Source: CAZKEW01 sp964580435 (lineage in GTDB: Bacteria; Acidobacteriota; Aminicenantia; Aminicenantales; UBA8522). From it: a stretch of DNA of 64,000 nucleotides. Position 1 is the first letter of the stretch; every line of letters begins with the position of its first letter. Below, in pieces: positions 16,802-25,061 of this stretch. The translations under genes were made by a program, and so were the position numbers. The notes under the pieces were generated by a model that had not been told where the DNA came from, searched no databases, and saw only the letters and a list, made by a program, of their open reading frames with translations. The stretch spans positions 23,287 to 87,286 of the forward strand of contig CAZOKP010000003.1 of assembly GCA_964580435.1 (NCBI GenBank). Direction: 5' to 3'.

Positions 16802-19150
16802 CTACTTATCGCGGCGAAGTTCGCCGGCTTTGATGGCAGTGTGAACGAATTTGCCCAAGAATCGGAGCGCTTCGTCCGCACGCCTGAAGACGGGGACTCC
16901 GGCTTCCTCCAAAAGGTCCACCAACGGCTGGTAGAGTGCTCCGGCATCGATATTGACAACAAAAGGCTTGCCGGATTTTTGGAAGATATCGGCCAGGCGG
17001 CTTCCGATGCTTTGGGGACTATACATATTTTCGCCGTGAGACTCTCCGGGAGCCAATGTCTGCAACGCGGCCGCCATCGGCACGGGTGAAACAACAGCGC
17101 AGTCGACGCCCTCATCGGCCAGCATCGCTTCGACACAGCCCGCAAAGGCCGCATCATCCGCCACAGGAGTAATATCCAGCGGGTTGCGAATATCCTGGAG
17201 CCGGTCGATGCCCAGCGGCTGGAGATATTTTGCCAGAGCTGACCGTGTTCGTTCCGAAAAAGAAGCCACCTCCAGCGCCGACCCATTCTTGAGGCTGTCC
17301 GCTAGGATCACGCATTCATACCCGGCGTTGCTGATCAGTCCGACGCGCTTTCCGGCTGGGCTCTTGGCTGCCAGAGGCAACAGGTTTTTCAAGGCGTTTT
17401 CAAACTCTGCGAGCGTCTCGGCCACGAAGACTCCTGCGCTCTTCAAGACCGCACGGCAGACCGCATAGTCACCCGCAACAGAGGCGGTATGACTCGAGGT
17501 CGCCTGCTTGCCCTCAGGAGTCCTGCCGCTTTTATAGACCACGACCATCTTCCCTTCAAGGACGGCCTCTTTGGCAGCCCTGGCCAGGGAAAGGCCGTCT
17601 CCCGGTTTAAATCCTTCGATATAAAGGGCGCAGAGAGAAATATCCGGTCTGCTTTTGAAATAGTCCAGGTAATCGGAAGCCGTCAGGTCGAGCTGGTTGC
17701 CGAGCGAAACGGCGTAGAGAGGTTCCGCCTGAGGTATCTTGCTCATCCGCGAGGCCATGAACGCTCCGCTCTGGCTGATATAGGCCAGGCGGGGGTTTCT
17801 TTTCTTCGGCGGCGCCAGTTTGTACCAGGGGATGAAAGTCGTGTCATATCGTCCCGGCCCTGAATAGATTCCCATGCAGTTCCCGCCGTTAACCACGGGT
17901 GTGAGCTTTCCTTCCTTGCGGCTCTCCAACAAGAGGCCTTGGATCTTTGCCTCCAGGGCTTCCGTCCCCTTTTTCTCTCCGATTCCTGAGGCGATGAGGA
18001 TGACGGAGCGGGCTTTTTCTGCCGTTATCAATTGTTCCATCAAGCCAACGCTCTGGTCGGCCGATAGCGTCAAAACAAAGAGGTCGACTGCCTCGGGCAG
18101 GTCGGCGACCGTCGGGACACAGAGGCAGCCCTCGATCTCCTCAATCCCCAGTTTGACGACATAGACGCGTTCCTTGGGAAATCCTTCTCTCAGGATGTTG
18201 TTCAAGATGAAGTGCCCGAGGTTCATTCTTTCAGAAACTCCGATGATGCCGATCGACTCGGGATGAAGGAGATGGTCGATGCGTTCATACAGGCGCGTTT
18301 TGGCCTTCTCCCGGAGTCTCGAAAAGCGGCACATCCCGTCAAGGGGGATTAGTTTTCCGGCTCGAACGACAAGAGGATTGACCTCTGCTTCTTCGATAAC
18401 ATAGGGAGAGCTCTTGACGTAAGGAGAAAAGGACTTGGCCAGCCTTCGAAAACGGTCATAGGCCTCAACCAGCGCTTTCTCTTGGAGCAACGCTTTCCCA
18501 CCCCTGAAGCCTTTGGTCAGCTTATCATAGAAAGCCAGGGGCTCGAGCAAATGGAGGATTTGTTTTTTGCCCAGGAGATGGGCCGACCCGATCCCGACAG
18601 CATGCTCTTCCTTTATCCTTTCATTGACGTATTCAACGTCGAGTCCTCCCAGGCCCATGGTGACGACCGGCCCGAACTCTCTGGAGCGGCGAATGCCCAG
18701 CAACAGCTCTGAGCCGAAGCCAACGTTCAGATAGGGCACTCTTTCCAAGACCAGGGTACCCCGGATATCCGGTTCGGTCTTCTGGAGGGAAGGCCTCCTT
18801 GCAGTGCCGAATGCCTTGGTCCATTCCGCGTATCTTATTGGAACCTCGGCCAGCATCCGTTTGATGGCCCGGTTGACCTCGCCCGCCTTGTTTTTGACAA
18901 AAGCAACGCCCCTTACATCTGTTTTATGGATGATGGAGGGAGAGACGATCTTGAGGACCACCTGGTCGGACCGAAGGGCCGCGAGTTTCTCGGGAATAGC
19001 CTTTTCTCCCTTTTTGACAAAGAAAAAACGCGGCACTTCGATTCCCAAGGCCCTGAGGAGGGCATAAACTTCGTGCTCCAGGAGGAAACTTCTCTGGTCG
19101 GTTTCGGCCACCTCTAAAATTCTTATGATCTTTTGCCTATCCGCGTTCAT
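16802..19150 (-). CDS. Acetate/acyl-CoA ligase (ADP-forming), fused subunits
   Basis: A 782-residue NDP-forming acyl-CoA synthetase with the beta (ATP-grasp) domain first (about 1-265; VVLKIVSPSIIHKTDVRGV and EAEVNPLVV are its signatures). The CoA-binding domain follows (about 290-410; SIGIIGVSERMNLGHF), then the alpha ligase domains, with AYISQSGAF and SSHTASVAGDY. It converts acyl-CoA, ADP and phosphate into acid, CoA and ATP. The start overlaps the iorB stop by 4 bp, so it is the last gene of iorA-iorB-acd, which points to arylacetyl-CoA as a natural substrate. The ATP-grasp-first order is one of the known arrangements. Confidence 0.92.
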   Translation of the reverse strand: MNADRQKIIRILEVAETDQRSFLLEHEVYALLRALGIEVPRFFFVKKGEKAIPEKLAALRSDQVVLKIVSPSIIHKTDVRGVAFVKNKAGEVNRAIKRMLAEVPIRYAEWTKAFGTARRPSLQKTEPDIRGTLVLERVPYLNVGFGSELLLGIRRSREFGPVVTMGLGGLDVEYVNERIKEEHAVGIGSAHLLGKKQILHLLEPLAFYDKLTKGFRGGKALLQEKALVEAYDRFRRLAKSFSPYVKSSPYVIEEAEVNPLVVRAGKLIPLDGMCRFSRLREKAKTRLYERIDHLLHPESIGIIGVSERMNLGHFILNNILREGFPKERVYVVKLGIEEIEGCLCVPTVADLPEAVDLFVLTLSADQSVGLMEQLITAEKARSVILIASGIGEKKGTEALEAKIQGLLLESRKEGKLTPVVNGGNCMGIYSGPGRYDTTFIPWYKLAPPKKRNPRLAYISQSGAFMASRMSKIPQAEPLYAVSLGNQLDLTASDYLDYFKSRPDISLCALYIEGFKPGDGLSLARAAKEAVLEGKMVVVYKSGRTPEGKQATSSHTASVAGDYAVCRAVLKSAGVFVAETLAEFENALKNLLPLAAKSPAGKRVGLISNAGYECVILADSLKNGSALEVASFSERTRSALAKYLQPLGIDRLQDIRNPLDITPVADDAAFAGCVEAMLADEGVDCAVVSPVPMAAALQTLAPGESHGENMYSPQSIGSRLADIFQKSGKPFVVNIDAGALYQPLVDLLEEAGVPVFRRADEALRFLGKFVHTAIKAGELRRDK

Positions 19151-19737
19151 CTTTTTCTCGCTGGAGAGCCGGAAGCTTCGCGGCCGAGCTCGAAGGCCCT
19201 GAGATTGGCCGCGACAATATTCTCTCCCCTGGCCTTGAAGAGCATTCCAATGAACTCAATAAGATTGTCCTTTTTTACCATGAGCAACCCAGACGCTGCT
19301 CCCAGCATGACCATGTTCTGCGTGCGCGAGGAGCCCGCCTCCCTGGCCAGTTCTTCCGAATCGATGAGGAGGTGACGTCCCGCTTGGCAGATGGCGGACA
19401 GGATCTTCTCTAGGTCAGGATAATCCGGTATGTTCACAAAGGGAGATCGGCTCGAAATCACCGTGCCCTCGGGCCGGAGATAATCCAAATAGCGGAGGGC
19501 TTCCAGAGGCTCGACGCTCAAAATAAGGTCGGCTTCGCCCTTGGGAATCAGGTCGCTGAAAATATGCTCCTGGGAGAGCCGGAGATGCGATTGGACGGCT
19601 CCGCCGCGCTGCGACATCCCGTGAACCTCGGCCTGTTTGACCGTGAGGCCTTCTTTGAGAGCGGCGTTGTCAATGACAAAAGCGATCGAGAGGATCCCCT
19701 GCCCTCCGACACCGGCCAAGATGATATCCTGCTTCAT
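19147..19737 (-). CDS. iorB: Indolepyruvate ferredoxin oxidoreductase, beta subunit
   Basis: A 196-residue gamma-type domain of the 2-oxoacid:ferredoxin oxidoreductase family. It starts QDIILAGVGGQGILSIAFVI, the classic nucleotide- or CoA-contacting GxGGQG motif, and has the VHGMSQRGGAVQSHLR stretch. With IorA it oxidises aryl pyruvates (from Trp, Phe, Tyr) to aryl-acetyl-CoA and reduces ferredoxin. The ATG follows the iorA stop with no gap, and its own stop overlaps the acd start (ATGA), so the three are one translationally coupled operon. Confidence 0.93.
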   Translation of the reverse strand: MKQDIILAGVGGQGILSIAFVIDNAALKEGLTVKQAEVHGMSQRGGAVQSHLRLSQEHIFSDLIPKGEADLILSVEPLEALRYLDYLRPEGTVISSRSPFVNIPDYPDLEKILSAICQAGRHLLIDSEELAREAGSSRTQNMVMLGAASGLLMVKKDNLIEFIGMLFKARGENIVAANLRAFELGREASGSPARKR

Positions 19738-21336
19738 CTATTCGCTCCTCCTCTTTTTCCTTGCTTCCACAAGGCATTCGCGAACGGCCACGATGACAGA
19801 AATCCCGTTATGATCGATCTCTTCTTTAATAACCTTGGCGTTCTTCTCCAGGTTCTTGGGCAACGGCTCGATAACCCGGATGTGTTCTTTGGGGACGCCG
19901 ACCCCTTTGATCATCCTGAGCAGGTTTTCTCCGGAAGCGTAGCTCGGCTGGCCCCCGGTCATGGCCACTGTGCTGTTGTCCAGGACGATCACGGTCATGT
20001 TTGTGTTGGAGGCCGCCGCCTCAAGCAGGGGCGTCAGCCCGGAATGTCCGAACGTCGAATCCCCGATCACCGCTACAGAAGGAAAAATCCCTGCCTCGGC
20101 GCCGCCCTTGGCCATGCTGACGCTTGCACCCATGCAAACGCAGGTCTGGACAGCCCTGTAGGGCGGAAAAGCGCCGAGCGTATAGCAGCCAATGTCGCTG
20201 AAAACATTGGCGCCGGGATAGTCTTTGAGAACTCTGTTCAGGGCTTGAAAAGTATCAGCATGCGGACAGCCCTGGCAGAGCTGAGGGGGACGGGCCGCGG
20301 GCTCGAATTCGGCGAGCTTAAGCCGCTCGAGAGGTTTGAGCCCCAAGGCGGCTCGGACGATCTCCGGCGACAGTTCTCCTCGAAGCGGGAGATGGCCGCT
20401 CAGCTTTCCCTTGAGGATTTTTCCGGGCACCCCAAATGTCCCGCGCAAGGCTTTTTCGATGAAGGGATAGCCCTCCTCGACGACGAGGACAGAGTCCACA
20501 TGCCCGACGAGCTTTTCCAGCAGCTTCTGCGGGAGTGGATAGGTGCCGATTTTGAGAAGGGATGGGCCTCTCCGGATGTCTCTGAGGTTCTCCCTGACAT
20601 AATTGTAGGCAATTCCTGAAGCGATAACGCCGGTCGAACGGTCGTCCTCGTTCAGCGCGAGAGAGTTGAATTCCGATTCTTCTGACAGCCTGACAAGCTC
20701 GGGCTGCTTCTCCAGCAGGATCTTGAAGCGTCGCCTGGCATTGACCGGAAGAAGCGTCCAGTCCTGCCCAGCGCCGTGATGAAGCTCATTCTCTTCCCTG
20801 GCGGCGCGGGGCTCAACGCTCGAGCGGCTATGGGAGAGGCGGGTGACCAGCCTCATCATCACCGGAATTCCGAGCTCTTCGGAAAGGTCGAAGGCCCGGC
20901 GGGTCATATCATAGGCTTCCTGGTGATCGGAGGGCTCAAAGCAAAAGATCAGGGCGAACTGGGCGTAGTAGCGGCTGTCCTGCTCGTTCTGGGAGCTGTG
21001 CATGCTGGGGTCATCGGCAACGACAACGGCAAGGCCGCCGTTCGCCCCCGTGAGGGCGGAGTTCATGAACGGGTCCGCGGCAACGTTTAATCCCACGTGT
21101 TTCATCGAGACCAGAGCCCGTTTGCCGGCAAACGAGACACCCAGTGCTTCCTCGTAGGCGACTTTTTCGTTCACCGACCAGGAGGCCTTGAGCCTTGTGT
21201 TCTTGGCCGCAGCCTTGATCAAGTACTCCATGATCTCCGTAGCCGGGGTTCCCGGATATGAATAGGCCGCCGTTAGGCCGGCGTGGATGGCGCCCAGGGC
21301 AACGGCCTCATCGCCGAGCAGAATTTCTGTTGTCAT
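19738..21336 (-). CDS. iorA: Indolepyruvate ferredoxin oxidoreductase, alpha subunit, lacking the ferredoxin domain
   Basis: A 532-residue protein. The N-terminal pyrimidine-type domain begins LLGDEAVALGAIHAGLTAAY. The thiamine diphosphate domain carries GDSTFGHSGL and LDNSTVAMTGGQPS. QGCPHADTF lies in between. The protein stops at AVRECLVEARKKRR, just where family members continue with about 60-80 residues holding two [4Fe-4S] clusters (eight Cys). No such cluster region, and no separate ferredoxin gene, is present nearby. The internal electron relay is thus missing, and a free ferredoxin must take electrons more directly. It is the first gene of iorA-iorB-acd. Confidence 0.9.
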   Translation of the reverse strand: MTTEILLGDEAVALGAIHAGLTAAYSYPGTPATEIMEYLIKAAAKNTRLKASWSVNEKVAYEEALGVSFAGKRALVSMKHVGLNVAADPFMNSALTGANGGLAVVVADDPSMHSSQNEQDSRYYAQFALIFCFEPSDHQEAYDMTRRAFDLSEELGIPVMMRLVTRLSHSRSSVEPRAAREENELHHGAGQDWTLLPVNARRRFKILLEKQPELVRLSEESEFNSLALNEDDRSTGVIASGIAYNYVRENLRDIRRGPSLLKIGTYPLPQKLLEKLVGHVDSVLVVEEGYPFIEKALRGTFGVPGKILKGKLSGHLPLRGELSPEIVRAALGLKPLERLKLAEFEPAARPPQLCQGCPHADTFQALNRVLKDYPGANVFSDIGCYTLGAFPPYRAVQTCVCMGASVSMAKGGAEAGIFPSVAVIGDSTFGHSGLTPLLEAAASNTNMTVIVLDNSTVAMTGGQPSYASGENLLRMIKGVGVPKEHIRVIEPLPKNLEKNAKVIKEEIDHNGISVIVAVRECLVEARKKRRSE

Positions 21337-21538
21337 GATTTGTCCTTATGACCCGTTCACCCAGAATGTCTTCTGTCAGGGAATTGGGATGAGACTAAAG
21401 GATACAAATCCGAGCCTGGGGTGTCAAGCCGAGAGGATCAACGGTCGGGATTTCCAGGTGCGGGGAGAACCAGCCCCCCCTTATTTACGGCGACGGAAAG
21501 GCACAACTCCCGGCAGCTCAAGGAATACGTCCTATACC

Positions 21539-21562
21539 TTATAATTCTTATAAAACCTATAA
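21539..21562 (+). promoter_or_regulatory. Rrf2-type operator upstream of rrf2 (site 1, doubled)
   Basis: TTATAAAACCTATAA at 21548-21562 matches the window consensus TTATAGAACCTATAA at 14 of 15 positions. A second overlapping inverted repeat, TTATA-N5-TATAA, begins at 21539, so three half sites are spaced by 9-10 bp. The block lies just upstream of the -35 box of the rrf2 promoter, as expected for autoregulation. Confidence 0.55.
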
Positions 21563-21569
21563 AATTATG

Positions 21570-21598
21570 TTGAAATAGCCCGGAAACTGATATAGAAT
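21570..21598 (+). promoter_or_regulatory. Promoter of rrf2-type gene
   Basis: TTGAAA (21570-21575), 17 bp, TAGAAT (21593-21598), about 50 bp before the strong AAGGAGG ribosome site of the regulator gene. The rest of the 317-bp gap back to iorA (21337-21538) shows nothing else I can name. Confidence 0.55.
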
Positions 21599-21653
21599 AT
21601 TTTTTGCGAGGAGCTTTCATCATTATCATGAAAGCTCCATCAAGGAGGTCATC

Positions 21654-22112
21654 GTGATCAAAGTTTCTACCAAAGGAAGATATGGTCTCCGCTTAATGTT
21701 AAACCTGGCCCGCCATTATAACAGCGGTACAAAGGCAGTCATCCTGAGAAACGTGGCCGAAGAGGAGGAAATCTCCCTCCGCTATCTAGAGCAGATCATC
21801 ATTCCTCTGAAGATCTACAAGCTTGTGAAAAGTATTCGCGGAGCCGGCGGCGGCTACACTCTGGCCCGGAAACCTTCAGAGATCAACCTCTGCGAAATTC
21901 TGGAAGCCCTGGAAGGGACGTGCGCCCTCGTCGACTGCATCGAGGACAAGGATTTTTGCGACCGTCTCCCCGGCTGCGCCGCCTACGAGGTCTGGAAAGA
22001 AGCCAGCCGGATCCTGAAAAACTATTTCGAAAAGGTCACCCTCCAGTACGTCCTGGATATCTCCGAAAAAAAGAAGCCCAAAGGCAGGGATAAAGGCCGA
22101 GTTCGGCGCTGA
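21654..22112 (+). CDS. Rrf2/IscR-family transcriptional regulator, likely Fe-S sensing
   Basis: A 152-residue protein starting with GTG after AAGGAGG. The winged-helix start MIKVSTKGRYGLRLMLNLAR and the recognition region ISLRYLEQIIIPL and GAGGGYTLARKPSEI are standard Rrf2. The C-terminal half has a Cys cluster at about 90, 95, 102 and 108 (CALVDC, FCDRLPGC), in the place where IscR and similar regulators bind an Fe-S cluster. It should therefore switch between cluster-loaded and apo forms in response to redox, NO or iron. It precedes the cytochrome operon in the same direction. The four TTATA-N5-TATAA sites in this window are its proposed targets. Confidence 0.93.
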   Translation: MIKVSTKGRYGLRLMLNLARHYNSGTKAVILRNVAEEEEISLRYLEQIIIPLKIYKLVKSIRGAGGGYTLARKPSEINLCEILEALEGTCALVDCIEDKDFCDRLPGCAAYEVWKEASRILKNYFEKVTLQYVLDISEKKKPKGRDKGRVRR

Positions 22113-22198
22113 TTCCCTGCTCATTTTTTTCCTGCAAAAGGGTCTTTTCCCCGTTTTGATTGCGGCGGCCCGCCGGGATAAAAAAGGTCACTTTTCTC

Positions 22199-22227
22199 TT
22201 GACATTCCCTGCCCTCTTCTGTATAAA
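22199..22227 (+). promoter_or_regulatory. Strong promoter of the cytochrome operon
   Basis: TTGACA (22199-22204), exactly 17 bp, TATAAA (22222-22227). The transcript would begin near 22235, at the operator. This rules out translation from the in-frame start at 22160 upstream of the promoter. Confidence 0.75.
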
Positions 22228-22238
22228 ATCTATCGAAT

Positions 22239-22253
22239 TTATAGAACATATAA
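22239..22253 (+). promoter_or_regulatory. Rrf2-type operator in the cytochrome promoter (site 2)
   Basis: TTATAGAACATATAA is embedded in a longer perfect inverted repeat (AATTTATA and TATAAATT arms, 5-bp spacer). It begins 11 bp after the -10 box, covering the transcription start, a classical repressor position. Confidence 0.6.
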
Positions 22254-22306
22254 ATTCTCTCAATAAAGAGACAAGATGGACGAAGAATTCCTCAAGGAGG
22301 TTGGAG

Positions 22307-23167
22307 TTGCCAGCGACAATAAAAAGAAGGCGAAATAGAGTCTCCCTCACGACGTGCGCCCTCCTGGTTGTGGTTATTGCCGCCGTCGGGTTGGGGATAG
22401 CAGCCAGGCCGGCTCCTCAGGCAAAAGACGCCGAGACCTGCGGCACCTGCCACGAAGACCTGGTCAAGGCCTTTGCCTCCCGGCCTCATGCTGCTTTAGC
22501 CGGCAAGACCTGCACGGCCTGCCACGGCAGCGGAGAAAAACACATTGAAGAAGGGGGCAAAACCGGGATCTTTGCCTTTGCGGCCTCGGACCTGGTCAGC
22601 GAAAAAACCAACACGTGCCTGACCTGTCACGCCAAGGACAATCCCCGCTTCCTGACGAGCCCGCATGGAAAAGCTTCTCTCGACTGCACCACCTGCCACA
22701 GCGTTCACGGCGAGGAAGCCGCTTCTCCCCTGCTCAAGACCAAAGAGAACAAAGTCTGCGCCCGCTGCCATGAAGACATTTTTGCCCAGTTCCAGCTCAA
22801 CGAACGGCACCGGCTTCAGGAAGGAATCCTGTCCTGCGCCACCTGCCACAACCCCCACGAACCTTCTGCAAGAACGATGCTGGGCGGGTTCAAACAGGAA
22901 CAGTGCCTCAAATGCCACACCGACAAGGGCGGACCTTTCCTGTATGAGCATCAAGCCTCCCGCGTCGAGGGCTGCACTGCCTGCCATGAAGTCCATGGAT
23001 CACCTAATCGGCATATGCTGACCCACCAGAGCGTCGCCGACCTCTGCTTCAGCTGCCACGCCGAAGCGCCGGCCTGGCACGCCGACTTCAGTCCCGAAGG
23101 GACCAACTGCGTGAACTGTCATTCCGCCATCCATGGCTCGAACCTGGACAAGAGATTCCTGAAATAG
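22307..23167 (+). CDS. Decaheme c-type cytochrome, MtrA/DmsE family
   Basis: A 286-residue protein when started at the TTG at 22307, which sits 6 nt after AAGGAGG; the longer frame would begin upstream of the promoter. After a basic N-terminus and one hydrophobic segment (ALLVVVIAAVGLGIAA) there are ten CxxCH sites, from CGTCHEDL to CVNCHSAI, evenly spread as in MtrA/PioA/DmsE. These proteins sit inside a porin and carry electrons across the outer membrane. The next gene, 10 bp on, is the matching barrel. MtrA of Shewanella has about 333 residues, so this is slightly shorter. Confidence 0.92.
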   Translation: MPATIKRRRNRVSLTTCALLVVVIAAVGLGIAARPAPQAKDAETCGTCHEDLVKAFASRPHAALAGKTCTACHGSGEKHIEEGGKTGIFAFAASDLVSEKTNTCLTCHAKDNPRFLTSPHGKASLDCTTCHSVHGEEAASPLLKTKENKVCARCHEDIFAQFQLNERHRLQEGILSCATCHNPHEPSARTMLGGFKQEQCLKCHTDKGGPFLYEHQASRVEGCTACHEVHGSPNRHMLTHQSVADLCFSCHAEAPAWHADFSPEGTNCVNCHSAIHGSNLDKRFLK

Positions 23168-23177
23168 GAGAAATAGG

Positions 23178-25043
23178 ATGAGTCGGGAAAAAACCATCGG
23201 AATGTTCTTGGGCGTGGCGTTTGTGTTCTCCCTCGCCCCTACCCTCGAGGCCCAGAGCAGCAACTTTTACGGCGATTTCCTGCTGGGATATCGATATGTG
23301 AACAAGAGCGGCCCCGGAGCCAACTACAAGTATAGAGAGGACTACAACCTCCGCAGCGGGGCTCGCCTGACGAACTTCACTCTCAGCTTCTCGCCGGATA
23401 ACGGGCTCAAAAAGTTCTTCGACCGGCTGGACATCCGGATGTACAACCTTGGCGGAGACCCCTATGAGAACATCACCGTGGCCATGCAGAAGTACGGCAA
23501 GTATCTGATCCAGTATGACCGGAACAAATCGACCTATTTCTATCACGACCTGAACCTGGGCGACGGCGGCATCCCTTACGACCTGTACAGGTTTGATTTC
23601 GACCGGGTCAGGGATACGGGCCTGGCTAAAGTCTGGCTGACCGGTCAAGCCGACCTCTATCTGAGCTTTGACCGTTACACCAAAAAGGGGGACAGCCGGT
23701 ACCCCCGCGACATCGAAAGACTGGAATTCCAGATGACCGGGCCCATCCAGGAAGAATCCAAGGAAGCCGCTGTCGGTCTCGACCTCCACTTCAACCGCTA
23801 CTCCTTTATTTTCGAAGAAAAATTCCTGAACTCCAAGATCGAAAATAGGACCTTCCTTCCCGGCTACCTCGACGGAGGCCCTAACGCTGAATTTCCCACG
23901 GCGCTTTATTATTACTTCCTGAATGAGCCCTACGAGATCAAGTCCAACACCAGTTCCTTCAGATTCAACGCCCGACCGATCAGCCGGCTCTTCCTGAGCG
24001 GGTCGGCCCAACTCACCCAGCTCGACCTGAACCTGGATTATTCAGAGCGAGCTAAGGGGGTCAATTATCTCGACAGGTATTTTCAATACGACATCACCGG
24101 CACTGGCAAATTCGAGCGCAACTTTCAGCTCTATGGCCTGGATGTCTCTTACAATCTCTTCGATAACCTCAGCATCGTCGGGGCCTTTCGCTATCACAAC
24201 TTCGACCAGACCGGCTCTCTCGAGATAAGCGGCGAGACAGAATCCCAGGATTTCGGGTACAAAACCCTTGGAGTCGACGCCGGCGTCCAATACCAGTTCT
24301 CCCCGAAGTTGGCCATGACCCTCGGCTATCGCTATGAAGACCGGAATCTGGACAACCTGGAGACGGTCACTTTTGAATTCGACACGGTCAAGAACGGCGG
24401 TTTCGGGAACCTTAAATGGGACGTTTCCCGGGCCTTAAAGCTGACCGTTGATTACGAGCGCAGCCAGTACACAGACCCCTTTACGCTGATCTCCCCGACA
24501 GCTTTTGACAGGCTGAGGATAACGGCAAGATACCAGGCCAATAACCTGAGCATCTCGGGGTCCTATCTCTGGAACAACTCCAAGAGCGAGGTCTTCGAGG
24601 ATATCTGGAGAGCATCCAAGAACCAGTTCAATCTGCGCTTGGGCTATCATGTCGACCGTTTCAACGCCTCCGGAGGATTCGCTTACATCCAGGCCAAACG
24701 TCAAGGCAACCGGACCGTGAGCTTTCCTCCCTGGTGGACGGGGCCGGGCGGGACTTTCCTTTGGGAGATTCTTTACGAGGGGAAATCCAGCCTGCTGGAC
24801 GGCTTGCTCTCTTATGACCTAGACAAGAATTGGAAACTCGGCGGCTATGCCAACTATTATTCCAATACAGGTTCCTGGGAAACCAGACGGACTGTTCTCA
24901 AGGCCTTCGTTGAATATGCTTTTACGGCCGGATATGTGGCCCAGGTCGGCTACAGGTTCGTTGATTATAAAGAGATAAAATTCGGCTACAGTGATTACAA
25001 AGCCAATATTGTCGAGTTCGCCTTTGGCTATCGCTGGAAATAA
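23178..25043 (+). CDS. MtrB/PioB-like outer-membrane beta-barrel
   Basis: A 621-residue protein with a signal peptide (cleavage near LEAQS). It is made of alternating aromatic and polar strands throughout, and its C-terminal strand ends in FAFGYRWK, with the aromatic near the end as expected for barrel insertion. Repeated YRYEDRNLD- and RYHNFDQTG-like strand pairs resemble the MtrB family, which forms a 26-strand sheath around MtrA. No CxxC of the Shewanella MtrB N-terminus is present. It follows the decaheme gene by 10 bp and precedes the second decaheme gene by 18 bp, so it should encode the porin of a three-part conduit. Confidence 0.85.
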   Translation: MSREKTIGMFLGVAFVFSLAPTLEAQSSNFYGDFLLGYRYVNKSGPGANYKYREDYNLRSGARLTNFTLSFSPDNGLKKFFDRLDIRMYNLGGDPYENITVAMQKYGKYLIQYDRNKSTYFYHDLNLGDGGIPYDLYRFDFDRVRDTGLAKVWLTGQADLYLSFDRYTKKGDSRYPRDIERLEFQMTGPIQEESKEAAVGLDLHFNRYSFIFEEKFLNSKIENRTFLPGYLDGGPNAEFPTALYYYFLNEPYEIKSNTSSFRFNARPISRLFLSGSAQLTQLDLNLDYSERAKGVNYLDRYFQYDITGTGKFERNFQLYGLDVSYNLFDNLSIVGAFRYHNFDQTGSLEISGETESQDFGYKTLGVDAGVQYQFSPKLAMTLGYRYEDRNLDNLETVTFEFDTVKNGGFGNLKWDVSRALKLTVDYERSQYTDPFTLISPTAFDRLRITARYQANNLSISGSYLWNNSKSEVFEDIWRASKNQFNLRLGYHVDRFNASGGFAYIQAKRQGNRTVSFPPWWTGPGGTFLWEILYEGKSSLLDGLLSYDLDKNWKLGGYANYYSNTGSWETRRTVLKAFVEYAFTAGYVAQVGYRFVDYKEIKFGYSDYKANIVEFAFGYRWK

Positions 25044-25061
25044 CACCTCGAGGAGGAGATC

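Noticed and set aside
22160..22306. A longer N-terminus for the MtrA-like cytochrome
   Set aside because: It would start upstream of the TTGACA-17-TATAAA promoter and through the operator; the TTG at 22307 has AAGGAGG 6 nt before it.
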